Shown here: positions 22,888 to 35,138 of the stretch, one piece after another | Layout: each line of letters starts with the position of its first letter | Position numbering within the stretch: the stretch's first letter is position 1 | NCBI GenBank assembly: GCA_038373865.1 | Contig: JAXGGA010004682.1 | Span: forward strand, 1 to 64,000 | Reading direction: 5' to 3' | DNA: 64,000 nucleotides | Source of the DNA: Uloborus plumipes | Taxonomy: Eukaryota; Arthropoda; Arachnida; Araneae; Uloboridae | Translations under genes and position numbers: made by a program | The notes under the pieces: model-generated | What the model saw: the letters and a program-made list of their open reading frames with translations, nothing else | What the model was told of the DNA's origin: nothing | Database searches by the model: none

Positions 22888-25800
22888 GTAAGTTTTTAAA
22901 GTGTTATTTTAAAAATAAATGAATTTATTAGCCCTGTGAATCCCTGCAATTCTGGTATAACTGTTGCCTCTTTTCCTTTTTTGCAACCATGCTAACTATA
23001 TATTGGGTATTCAAACACAATTTCTTTCTTGGTAAATGATCCCCGTGTTTATATAGATGTTTTATAAAATAATGTAACCTAAGTCATACATATATGCAAA
23101 CAGTGCATTTCGAAAAGTATTTACTTTTGTGTGATTAGTTAATATTGTAAAAAACTCACAACTGCATAAGGAGCTTTAAGAGTTGCAGGAACATGTTTAG
23201 TGGTTCCAACTTTTGAAAAAGATTAAGTAGGCTCATAATATTATAGTTAAAAGTCAGGTTAAAAGGGGGTCAGAACCCCCCCCCCCCCTGAAATTTTCAA
23301 ACCTCAATCAAACCTCAAAAGTTTTAAAAAAGTATTCAACTAAAAAAAATAAATAAAAATAAAAAAAAAAAAAAAAAAAAATTCAAGGTTTGATGGTTGG
23401 AGGTCCCCCCCCCCCTCTCGAAGTTGTGACGGGTCTGAGGTTTTTGATGATATAAAGAAAAATTAGAATAATAAAAATTAAAAAAAATCATTTGAATAAA
23501 CTTGAATAGTTCTGCTCACTATTTCGCCAAAGGAGTTTTTTTCGACCTTTTAAACTTAAAACTTAAATTATTCCGTCTCTCCCGCTGGTCTATAATCTTT
23601 AACGGGATAACAAAATTTATGGCACTTGTCGTTGAGATTCTTTTATCATGGAAAAAGAAAGAAGATCCTCTCCTTTACGCCATAAAACAAGTGTGTGGTC
23701 CCTTTTTGGGCTTACTGTGAACAAATTAGCAAAAAGTATACGAATTTTTGAAAACTTCTATCTCTTAACATATTGATCACAGTAATAACAGATACAGATA
23801 TTTAAATCAGTTATTGTTATTATCAATGGAGAGGTGATGAGTTAATGAAAATGCCCAGAGCAGGGATATGAAAGCAGGGATCTCTGGCGACGGGAGCCAG
23901 ACACTTTCTGCCCCCATTCTCTTCCTTGCATTTACCATTGATGCGAGGGGCTTGATTTACCAAGAAGTCCATGAGGCTCGGCCTAGAGCCGTAAGGTCCC
24001 CACCTTGGGAGGGGGGGAGCAAAATCAAAGACGAAATAGTAAATTATAACAAAGTATGATTTTAATATGGAAATTATGAAGTTGAAAATCAAAGTTTGTG
24101 GCTTCAACTCTACAGTACTTCGATACACTTTTCAATGGGCCCATCCAGATGTTCAGGACCCGATTTAGAAATTTAAAGTCTGCCCTACTGTCCTAGAGTT
24201 CCTAAATTGGACACTGATGGTGGAAAACTAAAATTCACGGGCCCCTCTAACTTAACGAGCCCAGGGGCCATGCCCAGGCTGCCCTCCCCTTTGCAGGGCC
24301 AGGCCAAGATGAGAAATTTTTTGACAACTAGAACTATTTTGAAGGGCCTATATGCCCGCTCCTCAAACCTATTTGGTCAATCCAATATCCTATATGTTGT
24401 GGGGACCTGTATACCACGTATTGTTATGGAAAACATCTATATTCTAGCAAGCACAGAGATTTATATGAGCGAAATTTTTCGTTGAGTAAAAGGCCCGATT
24501 AACTTTTGTGCCTCGAACGAGGAAAAATTTTGATTTTCCCTCCAATAACTGACTTACCTGTGAACCAGGCCGAAGATTATTAATTTTTCCAGGGGGGTGG
24601 GGGGAGGGTATACACTCAATACAAATTACCAAAAAACCTCGCCCCTACATGCAAATGCATTAAATAGGGGAAAATGGGCATGATTGGGAGAAATTTGCTT
24701 TTGAACTGATTTCAAAGAAAGTAAAATTAAAACCATAGTCAGACTCACGTGTTCAACTCCTATTGTAATGAATAAATTTCAAAATACTAACTAAAATTAA
24801 AAATATTTTTCCCCCCTCGATCCAACGGGTTTCGAGTGAACTCATACAGTTTATCTTCCTTCTCTCATCTCGGGTCATCTTTTTGACTTAACCCTTCTTT
24901 GCATGATGATGGAAATTTCCATCATAACATTTATTGCGGATAAAAGGGTACCAGTGTAATTTACATTTGTTGCTGCTGGCAACTTTTTACAACGCTGTAG
25001 CGTAAAACGAAACGCAGTTGTCAAAAAAAAAAAAAAAAAGACGCTAACGTCACTTGTTAATTACCAGGATTTGAACTTATCACTCCGCTGTTTGTTGTGA
25101 CTGGAATAAACGGCCGACTTAAAAATAAATTTTCCTCGTTTTTTTAAAAGAAATATGAAACGTAGTTGTGTGCTTTGTTTTTCGTAGATTAAACTTTCAA
25201 AAAAAAAAAAAAAAAAAAGAACAAAGCTTTGAAATTCTTTAATTATTTTTTCTTCAATTTTATAAACATGATGTCGTCATAAATTCTGATATATTTATTT
25301 GAAAAATAATGCAGGAGAGGAGAAAGACTCCTTTCCTTCTTCCCAAAAGCCTATTGATTAACGTGTTGTCCATTACTTCAGCTTCGCTCTCCTTCTTGTT
25401 AGTCCAACATACTCCCAATCATAGGCGGCTGGTGCACCACGAAATTGAGGGATCAAAAGAAGTTTGTGAGGAGCTTAGGGCGGCACCCTAAAGCTGTTTT
25501 TTGTTTTTGTTTTGTTTTGTAAAATTAAGCTATATTATTGGATTTTAACAAATGACCTCTAAACATTTTAATGCAGTCTCAAAAGCAGGATGGATTTTAC
25601 TGTAGATATCCCCTTTGCAATTCAAAGTTCCTTTCTTGTGAAATAAGATGAGAAAAAAAACCATTTTTGTGGTATTTTCAATTTTTCGCTCTAAAAAGCG
25701 AAGGGCAGGGCCCCTTTACTTTCGGAAGTGAAGGGCAGCAGCTGCCCCCTTGCCCCCCCCCCCCCCTCCGTACAAGCAGCCTATGCTCCCATTGCGTCAT

Positions 25801-25895
25801 AAGACTTGCAACCTCTTGTTTATTTCTTTTCTCAAACAAACTTTCTTCACCACAACCCCCCCCCCCCCCGAAAAAAAAACCTGGCTACGGCCTTG
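22888..25895. other. SRP14 intron, first part: dispersed repeats, no exon
   Basis: AT-rich intron with homopolymer runs (poly-C near 23278 and 23406, poly-A near 23360, 25021 and 25200, poly-C near 25750 and 25858) and fragments of repeats that recur elsewhere. The stretch around 24580-24665 resembles 62200-62335. No coding exon was recognised. Confidence 0.5.
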
Positions 25896-27822
25896 TGCAC
25901 CAATATTCTGTACCTCCAAACTGTTTTATTTTTTTCTCGAAATATATCCATTTTTTTTGCTACGCCGATGAGTAAAATTCGGCATTTTTGATTTTTTTTT
26001 CTAAGTGCTCTGGTAAATTTATTTAAAATGGTAGAAAGATCAAACATGACTTATTTTAAAGCTAAAAGAATGAACTTTGATTTGTGCATAAAAAGAAACG
26101 GTTTGGGTTAAGCTTAAATATAAATTTTCCCGTGTCAATTCGCGGTTCAAAAAGTGCCGTTTTCGTAATTTCAAGCATGAAAAAGTATATGAAGGACTGA
26201 CAGTGGGGTTCCAATTTTTTTTCTATTGCACCCAGTTATAGATACTAGAAGCACAGAAAAAAATAAGATGATACCAGTAGTCCTTCATTATGAAAAAATT
26301 GCTTAAACTTGTGAAAAAATGAAAATTGGCCTTTTTCACTCCCCAAAAACGGCCTGTGGAACAGGTAGTAAAAATTTAAAGGCATGGAGTAAGAAGGTGT
26401 TACATTGGCTTTTAAAGTGAAATAAAAACTGTCTTGTTATTCGAAGGCATTAGAGAGATATAAGCTTTCAAACTATGAGAAAAAATGAAAAGTATCCTTT
26501 TTCACTCCCCAAGAACAGCATGTGGAACAGGTAGTAAGAATTCGCTTCGTGGATCAAGAAGATATTACCTTGAACTTTAAAAGGAAACAAAAACTGTCTT
26601 GTTATTCCAAGACATTAAAGAGATATAAGCCTTCTAAGTAAGATGATTATTATAAAAAAAACCTTAAACTTGAGAAAACATGAAAAATGGCCCTTTTCAC
26701 TTATTCCAAGGCATTAAAGAGATATAATCCTCTGAAAATTGAAAATTCATGCACGATTGTTTTGGCATAAGTTAAAGCAATTGTGAACATAAATTAAGTC
26801 TTTTGATGCAAAAAGAACTCTAAAAATATGTATCATCAAACATATCATCACTAGTTTTAAGTACAACTTTTTCCGATGTGTCAACATTACAAATAAATGA
26901 CAACCATTTTGTGATATATTTTGAATTATATGTTTGATGATGCATAATTTTAGAGTTCTTGCATCAAAAGACTTAATTTATGTTCACAATTGCTTTAACT
27001 TGTGCCAAAACAATCGTGCATGAATTTTCAATTTTCAGAGGGCCTTATCTCTTTGATGCCTGGGAATAACAAGACAGTTTTTGTTTCGTTTTAAAGGGCA
27101 ATGTAACGCCTTCTTCCTCCACGCATTTGAAAATTTTTACTAAGTGTTCCACAGGCTATTTTTGGGGAGTGAAAAGGGCCATTTTTCATTTTTCTCAAGT
27201 TTAAGGTATTTTTTATAATAATAATCTTACTTAGAAGGCTTATATCTCTTTAATGACTTGGAATCACAAGACACTTTTTGTTTCATTTTAAAGGGCAATG
27301 TAACACCTTCTTACTCCATGCCTTTGTAAATTTTTACTACTTGTTCCACAGGCCGTTTTTGGGGAGTGAAAGAGGCCAATTTTCATTTTTTCACAAGTTT
27401 AAGCAATTTTTTCATAATGAAGGACTACTGGTATCCTTTTATTTTTTTCTGTGCTTCTAGTATCTATAACTGGGTGCAATAGAAAAAAAATTGGAACCCC
27501 ACTGTCAGTCCTTCATATACTTTTTCATGCTTGAAATTACGAAAACGGCACTTTTTGAACCGCGAATTGACACGGGAAAATTTATATTTAGGCTTAACCC
27601 AAACCGTTTCTTTTTATGCACAAATCAAAGTTCATTCTTTTAGCTTTAAAATAAGTCATGTTTGATCTTTATACCATTTTAAATGAATTTACCAGAGCTC
27701 TTAGAAAAAAGATCAAAAATGCCGAATTTTACTCATTGGCAGAGCAAAAAAATGGCTATATCTCGAGAATAAAATTTTTTTGAGAAAAAAATAAACAGTT
27801 TGGAAGTATAGCATATTGGTAC
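25896..27822. repeat. Large inverted repeat (foldback), arms ~0.9 kb
   Basis: The left arm (about 25896-26850) and right arm (about 26930-27822) are reverse complements over most of their length, with indels, around a ~79-bp spacer. Each arm also has internal direct repeats of about 150 bp built around CACTCCCCAA and ATTAAAGAGATATAA motifs: about three copies on the left, one shortened, and two on the right. There is no coding capacity. As it lies in the SRP14 intron, the pre-mRNA could fold here into a very long hairpin. It may be a foldback transposon or a head-to-head satellite; no target duplication was seen. Confidence 0.85.
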
Positions 27823-27918
27823 ATGTTACATACCAAATTTGATCAAAATCAAAAATGGTGCGGCACGTCCCATTTGTTAACTTTATATGGAATGACCCGA
27901 AAACTATCTTGGCTAACC

Positions 27919-30900
27919 CCAGTTTAGTCTAGTAAACGAAGGTCAAAATTAGGGTGAAAAAAACAAAAAAACATGCAGTTTTGCAAATTGGCATACAGGT
28001 ACAGGAAGGTCTCCTGATGAACATACTAAAAGTCCCCGGTGGTGAGGGGGGAGCTCGCAGCGCCACCTGGTGTTTTATGGGTGTTTTTTCAGTTTTTGTC
28101 TTATATCTCAAAAACTATTTACTTGCGAGAAAAAATGTTAGCTAATGAATTAAAGATCATAAAATTATCTTTAAAACGCTTTTTTAGTTTTTATTATAGC
28201 TATAATAGTTGCCGAGATATTGAGCTTCAAAGTTGGTTAATTTTTGAAAAACCAACTATTTTTTCCATCTTTTCTATTTTTGGAGCCTCCTCAGTGATTA
28301 ATTTGATATGATTCTTTTCTTTTTTCGACCTGAAGTAGTACAGGTCATTAAGGCGATTTGATTTCTTGAAACGGGGAGGCAGGTTGGGGAGGAAGGAGGC
28401 GAGGAATGAAGGACGACCAAAATATGTGCTAGTTCACTATTTTTCCCTCTACCATAGTTCAGCAAACGAAGGCCCTAAGTAAGGGTGAAAAAATAATAAT
28501 ATAGTAATAAAAATTTGCACACACGCGCAAAAAGGGCTCCTGATGAACGTATTATAAGTCCTCGGTAGTAGGGGGTGAGCTCGCAGCGCCACCAGGGATT
28601 TGGGGTGCGTTTTTTTTTTTTTCAGTTTTCGTCTTACATCTCAAAAACTATGCATTCGTCAGCAAAATCATCAATTGGTAAATTGAAGAACATAAAAAAA
28701 CCTTTAAAAAGAATGGTTTAGTATCTTATAACTGAAATATATGGAATGGACTTGATATTTAATTTCTAAACTCGTGAGATTTTGAAAACCTATCGTTTTC
28801 TTTTCTTCTTTCTTTATTTTTTGGGACTGCGAAAGGAATATTAATTACTTTTTTTAAATTTCGATAGTTCTGTGCTATTTAAGTCAACTAAGGTCAAAAA
28901 GAATAATACAAGTGAAATGATAAAAGTGAACAGATGTAGAATAAATATAAACTAACATAATAATGATATTGTAACTTAAGTTAAATGGGTACTTTCGTCG
29001 TCTGACTGTTCATTTAATGTGACATCTAACTTTGAGTCGTTATGGCAGATACCCGGGCAGTTTATGCTAACAATGCTGCAGTTTATCCTTGATTTTCTGC
29101 AGCCGCATCTTGTACCATATACTTTCGTGTATGAACAAAAAATCATGGAGAGAATGGAGTCAGAAGAAGGAAGCCTTGAAGTTGTTATAGGTTTCCTTGA
29201 TGGACCGGCTTTTTTCCATCCCCAAGCATCGGGTGGAAGAAATTTCACCAACCACTTTTGAATCTGGTGATAAATTCTTAATGAATGAAAGTTTGCGGCA
29301 TCTTTAGTAGGTGGGAAGGAAACATCTGGTTTTATTTTTCATGCTGCTCTCTGAAAAGATGTAAATCTCTGTTCATTCAGAGAAGTTACATTTACTGGAG
29401 CCCCATGTAAGGCCAAGAAAAATAATTGGCCTGCCCCCGCTACCTGCTCTGGGGTGTAAAGGGGGTTTGAGGACACTTCCGGAACGTATCCCAACGATTG
29501 ATTTTTTTGCAACAACTTTATGAATTCGTCTTTGCCTTTGTTATATGTAGCTGGTACTGTGTCGCAGCCGGAGAAAGCATGGAGGAAGAGAATTTGATCT
29601 TTGAACTTGCAAGTGTTTTGTAACTCTTGTGAACAAAAAATCTTGGTGCTCACTTTATCTTGCCTGGTTTAAGGAAAAGAATATTATTATTACTTGGAGT
29701 CAAAGCTATTAATAAAACAAGAAGATCAACGTCTTCACCTTCGACAACAAAAATTTTTTCAGAGAGAGATTTTTCCAAAGAGGTTCGAATTATCGTGGCA
29801 TCAGCGTCCTCATCACACAAACGGAACTCTTTTTTCTGCGATCATCTTTATTAATCTAATTTTGTTGGTGGAATTGGAAAGAAAGTTTTCTTGTGGCACG
29901 GTGATTGGCATGTTTCCTTCAAATTTAATCCTTTTTACAGAAAGGTATACGTTTTATTTCTAACATGATTTAAGGTCTTCTTGGACCTTAGTTGACTTAA
30001 ATAGCACAGCACTATCGAAATTAAAAAAAAAAGTGATTAATGTTCCCTTCGCAGTCCTAAAAAATAAAGAAAGAAGAAAAGAAAAAGATATGTTTCAAAA
30101 TCTCACGAGCTTAGAAATTAAATATCAAGTCAATTCCTTCTATTTCAGTTATAAGATACTTAACCATTCTCTTTAAAGGTATTTTTATGTTCTTTAATTT
30201 ACCAATTGATGATTTTGCTGGCGAATGCATAGTTTTTGGGATATAAGACGAAAACTGAAAAAACGCACCCAAAATCCCTGGTGGCGCTGCGAGCTCACCC
30301 CCTACCACCGAGGACTTTTAGTACGTTCATCAGGAGCCCTTTTTGCAAGTGTGTGCCAATTTTTATAACTATATTATTATTTTTTCACCCTTATTTAGGG
30401 CCTTCGTTTGCTGAACTATGGTAAAGGGAAAAATAGTGAAAAGTACACTTGCACATATTTTTGTCTTCCTTCATTCCTCGCCTCCTTCCTCTCCAACCTG
30501 CCTGTCAAAAAAAGAAACTAATCATATCATATTAATCACTGAGACAGCTCCAAAAATAGAAAAGAGGGGGAAAATAGTTGGTTTTTCAAAAAGTGACAAA
30601 CTTTGAAGTTCAATATCTCGGCAACTGTAATAGCTATAATAAAAACTAAAAAAGCGTTTTAAAGATAATTTTATGCTCTTTAATTCATTAATTGACATTT
30701 TTTCTCGCAGGTAAATAGTTTTTGAGATATAAGACGAAAACTGAACAAACACCCATAAAACACCAGGTGGCGCTGCGAGTTCACCCCTGCCACCGAGGAC
30801 TTTTAGTACGCTCATCAGGAGCCCTTTTTTCACGCGTGTGCCAATTTTTATAACTATATTATTATTTTTTCACCCTTACTTAAGGCCTTCGTTTGCTGAA

Positions 30901-31428
30901 CTATGGTAGAGGGAAAAATAGTGAACTAGCATATTTTGGTCGTCCTTCATTCCTTGCCTCCTTCCTCCCCAACCTGCCTCCCCGTTTCAAGAAATCAAAT
31001 CACCTTAATAACCTGTACTACTTCAGGTCGAAAAAAGAAAAGAATCATATCAAATTAATCACTGAGGCGGCTCCAAAAATAGAAAAGATGGAAAAAAATA
31101 GTTGGTTTTTCAAAAATTAACCAACTTTGAAGCTCAATATCTCGGCAACTATTATAGCTATAATAAAAAACTAAAAAAGCGTTTTAAAGATAATTTTATG
31201 ATCTTTAATTCATTAGTTAACATTTTTTCTCGCAAGTAAATAGTTTTTGAGATATAAGACAAAAACTGAAAAAACACCCATAAAACACCAGGTGGCGCTG
31301 CGAGCTCCCCCCTTACCACCGGGGACTTTTAGTATGTTCATCAGGAGACCTTCCTGTACCTGTATGCCAATTTGCAAAACTGCATGTTTTTTTGTTTTTT
31401 CAAACCCTTTATTGACTAGACTAGTTGG
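27919..31428. mobile_element. Foldback-type element with long terminal inverted repeats around a broken transposon gene
   Basis: The left arm 27919-28895 and right arm 29984-31428 are inverted copies flanking a 1,088-bp core. Arms are built from diverged units of about 0.45-0.53 kb. Each unit holds a TTTGAGATATAAGAC block, a CACCAGGTGGCGCTGCGAG-like block and a TTCGTTTGCTGAACTATGG-like block. The left arm has two units and the right has three, so the right gained a tandem copy at about 30420-30900. The five GGTGGCGCTGCGAG cores are at 28054-28072 and 28580-28598 on the minus strand and at 30275-30293, 30761-30779 and 31286-31304 on the plus strand. The core carries a minus-strand pseudogene. 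The outermost ends (CCAGTTTAGTCTAGT and its partial inverse) are less well matched, so the exact termini are uncertain. Confidence 0.75.
28976..29960 (-). pseudogene. Decayed transposon-type protein with PIN/XPG-like and CXC-like motifs
   Basis: The frame reads, N- to C-terminal: a DADAT segment, GEDVDLLVLL, FLHAFSGCDTVPATYNKGK, and later a WGWK segment followed by a Cys-rich end (GTRCGCRKSRINCS). This order is familiar from a large family of repeat-encoded arthropod and cnidarian proteins, often labelled tesmin/TSO1-like CXC or hypothetical. The acidic DAD and GEDxD blocks recall PIN/XPG-type nucleases. The frame is broken by a shift near 29650 and an in-frame TGA near 29340, and the N-terminal half is absent. 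It lies between the inverted arms of the surrounding element, which suggests it is that element's own or captured gene. Motifs are visible in the sequence; family and nuclease role are recalled or inferred. Confidence 0.6.
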
Positions 31429-32321
31429 AAAAAATGTAAAAATATTTTTGTTGAACAAGTTGTTATATTAGTGTATTATGTGAACTATTTTTTATTCTAC
31501 ACTTGTGTACAGGAGCATTTCAGTGAAAAGCACTGGGTTTGACATGCAAGAAAGTTTCAAAACCAAAGATTATGTCATTTAGAAGTTTATCTGTGTTCCA
31601 TAGATTAGAGTTACCTATTTTTTTTTTCTTCTATGTTAATCATATGACATAGTGATTTTAATGTGTGGGTAATCTGGGCTGTACTGCTGTGGGAAGGTAA
31701 AGGGCAGTAACTGCCAATTTTTCATGTTTTTGCACTTTTGTCATCTATTGGTATTGTTCACAAGCTTGCTTATTTTTTTTTCCACTGAAGATAAAGCACG
31801 AAAAAAGTGTCAAAATCCAACATTTACCCATTGTTAGTATGGAACACAAAACACATTTTTTCAATTATATCAAAAACCCATTTCTGCAGATACTGCCCAT
31901 TACCTTCCGTTGGCAGTATAGATTAGTTTAAAAGAAATCCAGCCAATTACACTATCTTAATTGATAGAATCGCTACTAAAATAGTATAAAACATTGAAAT
32001 ATTGGATACTATGCAGTAGTAATCTTTTCACTGCTGAGATATTTGTATCGTTTCTTACACTCGGATTTCACCGCCCCTGAATGACTGTAGCAAGCGACTC
32101 ACTGCAACTGCCACTCGTTGTCTATGAGGGGCTGCTACTTGGCACAGTGCAAAAAATATTACGCTATGTGTACAAAATATGGTTTTGAATCCTAAATTTG
32201 AAGCAACAATAAGAAAAAATTGAAAAAACTAGGTTTATGTAAACAAATCCATGTAAATTGTTTTGATTTATTGAATAAATTTGTAACTTTCACGTATTAA
32301 AAATATTGTTTTTTTTTCCAG
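31429..32321. other. SRP14 intron, last part, no exon
   Basis: AT-rich intron sequence between the foldback element and the terminal SRP14 exon. It ends in a T-rich tract and CCAG acceptor. Nothing else recognisable. Confidence 0.6.
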
Positions 32322-32411
32322 GCATATTCAAATTTATTAAAAGGTAACATTGATGGTTTAAAGAAGAAAGATAAAAAGAAAGGAACAACAACTACTAAAG
32401 CAACTCAATGA
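32322..32411 (+). CDS. Srp14: SRP14 terminal exon (C-terminus and stop)
   Basis: After a T-rich tract and CCAG acceptor, the exon encodes 29 residues and a TGA stop. The first part, AYSNLLKGNIDGLKKKDKKK, closely matches the conserved C-terminal helix and basic tail of animal SRP14. This Lys-rich segment contacts SRP RNA in the SRP9/14 heterodimer of the cytosolic signal recognition particle. The tail ends in a short Thr/Lys stretch, far shorter than the Ala-rich extension of primate SRP14. It joins in phase 0 to the 33-bp exon 9.4 kb upstream. Confidence in the family is high; the gene as shown is incomplete at its 5' side. Confidence 0.88.
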   Translation, partial: AYSNLLKGNIDGLKKKDKKKGTTTTKATQ

Positions 32412-32711
32412 TCAAGTTTTATTACATTGTGAATTGACAATTTGCAACTGAGAAGTATTGAAACCTTTTTGAAATGAAAGGGATTTTTCTTTAATCTAAT
32501 TTAATATATAAACATTCATTAAAAAACTGTTTCATATAGCTCTGTTGCTGGTGTTTTTCTTTCTATTTCACCGTGAAAACAATTTCAGAGCTTTATTTTC
32601 ATATTTGTCTTAAATTTATATGATGTTCATGAATATTGGAGATTTTTGAATGATTTTTAATTTCTATTTTGATTTCAAGTTGAAATTTTTTTCAAAAACG
32701 TAGCAGTTCAT

Positions 32712-32717
32712 AATAAA
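32712..32717 (+). terminator. Probable SRP14 polyadenylation signal
   Basis: This is the first AATAAA after the SRP14 stop, 301 bases downstream. The region is AT-rich, so chance matches are common. Confidence 0.4.
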
Positions 32718-33034
32718 TTATTTCTAGGAAATAATATGTTATGTACCATAAAAATATTTTTTTTTTCAAATGTCTAAAAATAGTCCTTACCCACATTTCA
32801 TTTTTTGTTTTTGATAAAATTCTAGATCTACAATAAGTTTTTTTAAAGTGTTTATTTCAAACTTTGTAAATTTAATTTAAAATTATTATTGCCAAATGCA
32901 CTGCAAATTTGCATAAGGTAGTCAGACCAGTAATAATGAACAATCAATTACCCAATATCATTTTCAAATTTATAATATAGTCAGTATTTTAGTACAAGAC
33001 ATTAAGAACACTTTATTGATATGTGTAATTATTG

Positions 33035-33071
<37 letters not shown>

Positions 33072-35132
33072 AAACTTTTTGATACTGCTTGTTTTTAATT
33101 GAAAAAAAAAAAAAAAAAGACTGTAAATGAACAGCCCAACTTGTACAAATACATTTATCCCAAATACAATTTCTGGTCATTTCTTCTCATGGAATTGTAT
33201 AGAAAAAAAGATATACTACCAATTCAGCTTAGAGCAAAACTTTTAATACTTTGTTTTTGCAAAACAATTTATGAACTGTTCATTTACTGGTCCGTCTACC
33301 CTATCATCATGAAATGGAAGAACAAATTTATTTGAACAATTTTATTTTGAGGATAATAAATGCCTATTTATATTTCTACTCTTTAAAATTCCTATTAAAT
33401 CAAACTATGGCTGAAAGTGCATATATTTAAAGTAATTCCTTCCAAAACATAAGCTGCTCGTCTTTATGAATACATACCTGTCAACTCACGACACAGTGCA
33501 CATTTAGACCATTCTGTATGGCATGGTATAATATTGTATGCATGGTGTACTTTTCAGAGTCTTTTCTTAAAAGTATTCGTGCATTTTTGAAGAACAACTC
33601 TAAAGATCCATTTTTTGCCAGTTATTTTTTGACTATTTATAATTTTCAGCTTTTTTGTATGCTATGAAAAAAAATGTTTTCTATCTCTTCTAAAATTCAG
33701 AAATTTTGGTTTGGTTTATTTCATTTTGAATTGTGGTAATTGTATTTTTTTATAACGTAATCAAAATCTGTACAGGACATATTTATTTTGTGGATATAAA
33801 CCTTTTTAAGCACACTAGGCAGCTTTTCATGTAAAATATTGGCTATTAAAGCTTTTGATATCTTTCTCCAATCATGTTCAGCCATCTGTGTAATTCTGTA
33901 TCACTCACTGTTAAATACAAATGAAATTAATGTGAGCTGAAATCCTTGAAAAATCACTTATAATAAAGCTAATTCTGTGTTGGACAGCATGTACATCCCT
34001 TGTGCTGAAGGGATTATGAAAAACTTTGAATATTGAGGAATGTTTCTTAATGCTTATCAATCATATTGATGTTTCATAACTTTGATTTTTTTTAATTTTA
34101 TTTTCAACAATAAAACTGAAAACTCAATAACTGAATAAATAAAATCAATTTTCTATGTCATGCATATTCCTTTCAGACTTGCAATATCACAAAAATATCA
34201 TGTCAGCTTTAAATTTTGAAAGTTTATTTATTAAATTTGTAATAAAATTTCATGTTTTTTTCTTCATAGTTCATGTAGTGCAAATGTGTCTTACTTGTAT
34301 CATTTATTTCTCATAAGATTACTTTTGTTTAGCGGCAAGGATGTAGCATTTTTAATTTTTGGAGGAAATGTGTAGGAATCTCCCTTATCTGCAGTCCCAC
34401 TTCTCTGTAATTGTAGAATCTTAGTAAGGAATGGATCGATTTGAACAAAAATTGTTCCTGCCTGCTTTGTTTGAGGTGGACCATAATGAAAATAGATGCT
34501 GATTTGTTTCTAGTGCAAATAAGTTCACTGAGCATTCAATAGGAGGGATGGTAAATAATTAAAACATATTTTTACATAGCTGCCAACTCTCCTGATTCGC
34601 TCGGTTTGAGTTTCCCTAAATTTGAGAGCTTCTTCTTGATAAATGCGAAATTTCCTCCTAAGAAGAGATTTTCAATGATTAGACGTAGGAAGAAATCCCT
34701 ATAGTGAAAAAAAATGATTACAAAACGGTACCTTTTCATACACAAAAATTGTATATGTCCAACGACGTTTGAAACATTCAATTTTATTTTCTTTCTTTCT
34801 AAAACTTATAACTCCCAGAAATGTGGTCAATAAAATGTTCCCAACTTTTAAAATTTTTACTTGTTGCAAGAAATTTTTATCACTTATAAGAGAAAACGAA
34901 ACCTCTTTAAAAGTCCTAGTTAAATTTTAAAAATCCCTCTTTCACTCAACTTATGTTGTTAAATATCATCAGGCAAAGTAACCTGAATTTTATCCATAAG
35001 CATACCTAATTTTCATTCTTTGAAGAACTTCATTGGAAAATAGCTTAAGTTACTTCAATATCTAAATATGGTTCTTTTTTGATTCTGATGATTAACTTTT
35101 GAAAATAAAAAAATCCTTTGTTACAAAACAAT
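32718..35132. other. Intergenic DNA between two convergent genes
   Basis: AT-rich sequence with poly-A tracts at about 33040-33066 and 33100-33118. Short open frames here show no protein-like conservation. No gene seen. Confidence 0.55.
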
Positions 35133-35138
35133 TTTATT
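35133..35138 (-). terminator. Possible polyadenylation signal of the PHD/F-box/LRR gene
   Basis: TTTATT on the plus strand reads AATAAA on the minus strand, about 1.5 kb beyond the stop codon at 36671. Other AT-rich candidates lie between, so the true 3' end could be nearer. Confidence 0.3.
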
